Source of the DNA: Lantana camara
Lineage: Eukaryota > Streptophyta > Magnoliopsida > Lamiales > Verbenaceae
Assembly: GCA_037501455.1 (NCBI GenBank)
Contig: CM074860.1
Location: 49,672,501-49,736,500, forward strand
Direction: 5' to 3'
Length of the DNA: 64,000 nucleotides
This document shows positions 61,095-64,000 of the stretch, piece by piece (the stretch's first letter is position 1; every line of letters begins with the position of its first letter). The translations under genes and the position numbers were made by a program. The notes beneath the pieces were generated by a model, which saw only the letters and a list, made by a program, of their open reading frames with translations, was not told where the DNA came from and did not search any database.

Positions 61095-62935
61095 TGTAGC
61101 ACCCGAGCGTAAGTTACCACATCCCCCGCACCAAGACCCAACCCGTATATGAAATGGAAGTCCATACACGTGCCAAATCCACGGCGAACGGGGACACAAC
61201 ACACACGCTATGCTAGGCGGGACTAACCCTTAAACCATTCAATCTCAAGACAATGTCAAATCAGAGCTAAAGTAAAACGCGGAAGCAAGAACCACATATA
61301 ATATATACGATGAGCCACCAAGCTCCAAAAATAGATATACAAAAGTATTCAAGTATTCAAGTATTCAAGGCCACACGGCCTACAATATCATAACGCTCCA
61401 TATCAAAATCATATACAGAATGGTAATAAGAGTATGAGACCAAAATGAAGTGCTAAACAACAATGTAAAAACCTAGATGCCTTGTATTCCCGCCTAGCAC
61501 TCCTATGCCTGCACAAAACAACTGAAAACAAACCGGGTTCAGTCTAAAAGAGACTGGTGGGTACAAAAGCGGGGCATAAGTATAAATATCGCAGAATTGA
61601 AACATATACATGCAAGCCCTAATCCCATAGAAGTTTGATAAGCAATTTCCTAGCGGCAAAACAAAGAAAACATCAATGGGATTACGACTATCATTTTTAT
61701 TCATAATTAACATAAGGTTTAAGGCCCGGCGAGTGGGCGTGCATCATCTCCAACCTTCTCCTCGTGTAATCATATTCATAAATTCATAAGTTTTCATACA
61801 TAACATATGTGCACATACATAATGATCATAATCATTCATATACACCTTCTTCCTCCAGTGGTGGGCGAGTTTGCAAGACTCGACCACCTCATACATAATG
61901 GCTAGTGAGGTACATGAATCCTCAATAGCCCGACTAGCGTTTTCTCGTCAAAACTCCTAACGAGATCCGTTTCGACGTAAAATGGTTGGAACTAGTGCAA
62001 GGGTTCACCGTCGGCCCTTGCCTCCCCGGCTCCCCACAATACACTAAGCTCCGTGGCCCGTGATCATATCATACATGCAATCTCGCCAAAACATAAGGTA
62101 GGTGTGCATAAAGGAAAGGTTATACGTTTGAAATCATTTACTCGAGAAAAGACTCAATATATATGTATAATCATATTGTTTTGGCTTAAAACTTGTCACA
62201 TAGGGAAATATATCGGTCAATTCATATCTAATAGAAGAAAAACCCACCTTTCAAACAAAAGATCGACACAAGCGTCTCAAGGCTCGCCTACGTCTCCGAC
62301 CGAACCCAAATCTGTACAAAAGAAAGGTATGAGACTCAATAACCACATATGACGCTCGGCAATGAAGTGAATATGACATGAATGCATAAAGGATCATGTT
62401 ATATCATAAAAATGTTCATGTGCACTATTAAGGAATTTAAAACGTATAATCGAACCATTCGTTCATATATTTAATTCAAATTCATAAATTCATAATTCCT
62501 ATTAATTTAATCTAAAATTCCATTTAATGTTCATAACACTTAACATTCATATTTTCAATTAGGAATAAAAGAAATAAAACGTTCAAACAATAGTCGGTAA
62601 TTTAAATACGCAAAATAGAAATCAACTAATTCTAAAATTGAATTAAATCAAATAATATTTAAAATAACATATAATAAATATAATATATACTAATTATATA
62701 TATATACATATATATACATATATTTATATATCATACGTATATACATATAAATTACATAAATACATGCATGCATGACTTAATCTAATATATATATATTACA
62801 TATATGCATGTAAATTACATAAATATATACATGCATAATCACACACACTCGTGCACTCAACACTCATGCACACATGCATGCACAAACAATGCCCCCATTT
62901 TCATGCATATACTTATACACACACGCACACACTCC

Positions 62936-62938
<3 letters not shown>

Positions 62939-62977
<39 letters not shown>
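62939..62977. repeat. TA dinucleotide microsatellite
   Basis: Uninterrupted TA run inside LTR H, next to CA-rich low-complexity sequence. Confidence 0.95.
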
Positions 62978-62978
<1 letters not shown>

Positions 62979-63140
62979 TCACGCACACACACAAGGAATA
63001 ACAGCAACAACAGCTACACAACACACACACACTCCTAGCAACACCAAGAAGGAAGGAGCAGCAGCAGGAGAAGAGAAAGAAAAGGAAAAGAATGAAGAAG
63101 AAGATCAGACGCAGCAACAGCAGACTTTCGGCAGAAAACA

Positions 63141-63295
63141 GGGGTCGCGGCCGCGACCCCTTTCCTTCCCGAAATGGTAGCGACCGCTACCAGGATTTTT
63201 CGGAATTTTTGAGCAATTAACAGAATACGTGAACAGCCTACTGTTCAGTCGTGGGCGCGACTGAAATTAAGGGAAATAAGGTCGCGGGCGCGACC
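63141..63295 (-). repeat. Four GC-rich palindromes in LTR H
   Basis: GGGGTCGCGGCCGCGACCCC (63141-63160, perfect 20 bp). GGTAGCGACCGCTACC (63176-63191, one mismatch). CAGTCGTGG/GCGCGACTG (63246-63263). GGTCGCGGGCGCGACC (63280-63295, central mismatch only). Confidence 0.94.
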
Positions 63296-64000
63296 TGCGT
63301 GAAACTGCCCTGACGCAGAACTGGAGAGGAAAAAAAACAGAGTACAAACAACCAATCCAATCCCACAAGATCAGTTAAGGCTAGGCATCAAATATGCATC
63401 AGAAATACTCCAAAACAACAATCAAATCAGCTCCAAGAAGAATCAAACGTGAGGTGAAGGCAAGGGTGTTCATTTCAAGCTATAACTTCAAGGGTTCATT
63501 AATGGTAGCTCATGAATGCTTCAAGTACCAGCTAATACATCACCATAAATGTAGAGAGGAGATCAAAACAATCATTCTCGTGCTTGGAATCATTCAAAAA
63601 GCTCATGAATTGAAAGAGATCAAACAAATGCCCAAAACCTAAGTATATTTTCAATCTGTCAAAAATTCATGAAACCTTGCTCAAATTTAGGGATGAACGA
63701 ATGAAAATGACTCATATTGAATGTACATAACATATCCAAGCTTACCTTGTGGATTAATGGAGGTTTGGAAGAGATTTGAGCTTGAATCTCCAAGGATAGG
63801 CTTGAGCTACGGGATTTCTGGAAAACAGAGGATGTTTGGCCAATTTGATCTAAGTGAGAAAGGTTATCTCGGTTTAGGGGATTAAAGGCTGAATAAAGGG
63901 TTGAGTTAGGGTTCCAAAAACTTAAACCATGGTTAATTTGGTCAACAAATGAATAAGTTATGATTTATTTGGTAAAAGGTGGCAGATTGAGTTCCCGTTG

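Larger units (their letters stand above)
61095..64000 (-). repeat. LTR H (runs off the window)
   Basis: Starts TGTAGCACCC at 61095 and is collinear with solo LTR G for most of its length. It contains the stem CAGTCT/AGACTG (61540-61556), an acceptor-like GTGCAG (61509-61514), a TA microsatellite (62939-62977), four palindromes (63141-63295) and a donor-like AAG|GTAAGC (minus strand, starting at 63745). The other end is outside the window, so solo versus full-length status is unknown. Small reading frames are low-complexity. Confidence 0.88.

Noticed and set aside
62804..63180. Histidine- and threonine-rich frames in LTR H
   Set aside because: They are encoded by CA and TA low-complexity sequence within the LTR.

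Overview
The window is transposon-rich eukaryotic nuclear DNA, almost certainly from a flowering plant, probably a eudicot. The evidence is two intact Ty3/gypsy chromovirus (Tekay-like) polyproteins, several long LTRs of related families primed by initiator-Met tRNA, a BED-type hAT transposase pseudogene, a CACTA element carrying an intron-containing plant leucine aminopeptidase fragment, and a LINE-like insertion. I found no intact host gene and no tRNA, rRNA or CRISPR array. Species assignment is not possible from the sequence alone.

Layout. 1-27516 is a + strand LTR element without gag-pol ('A'). Its internal region is interrupted at 3282-23265 by a minus-strand tandem array 'B' (LTR-internal-LTR-internal-LTR) with two nearly identical 1.49 kb-codon gag-pol genes. 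27517-32317 holds a minus-strand element 'C' (internal remnant, PBS, LTR). 32318-40827 is the 3' part of a + strand element 'D', whose 3' LTR was split by a solo LTR 'E' (35141-37578, perfect AGTTA target duplication). 40828-41020 is a hAT terminus, followed by about 4.4 kb of AT-rich DNA without genes. 45412-54249 is a hAT transposon with a broken transposase, split by a 4.4 kb CACTA element (47651-52069) that carries leucine aminopeptidase exons. 54914-55625 is a LINE-like insertion with a perfect 13-bp duplication. 56156-60001 is a short non-autonomous hAT-like element split by solo LTR 'G'. 60765-61094 is an LTR fragment, and 61095-64000 is an LTR 'H' that runs off the window. The order on the left reads as a nest: B inside A, A beside or inside C, C inside D, D inside a hAT relic. 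The left halves of A, C and D are outside the window, so the outer levels are inference.

What may be new. Comparing the related LTR families shows a repeated, apparently structured layout. (1) GC-rich palindromes, mostly 16-20 bp with a GGCC or GCCC/GGGC centre, lie 360-470 nt downstream of a splice-donor-like site in B, D, E, G and H, and in C if its weaker donor is used. The arms differ completely between families, yet symmetry is kept. (2) A donor (AAG|GTAAGC-like) and acceptor (TTGCAG|G) occur in each of these LTRs and would make an intron that encloses the palindromes. (3) A stem-loop overlaps the 3' end of the tRNA primer site. (4) A short stem lies just before the LTR acceptor. (5) In A and D, an array of GAGAGA/TCTCTC hairpins plus a further palindrome precede the polypurine tract. 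Several of these stems show compensatory changes between copies. All were read by eye and need folding and covariation statistics.

The intact B polyproteins could supply reverse transcriptase and integrase to the gag-pol-less A, C and D elements, which share its primer site and leader sequence. One of the two B copies has lost a zinc-ligand histidine of integrase.
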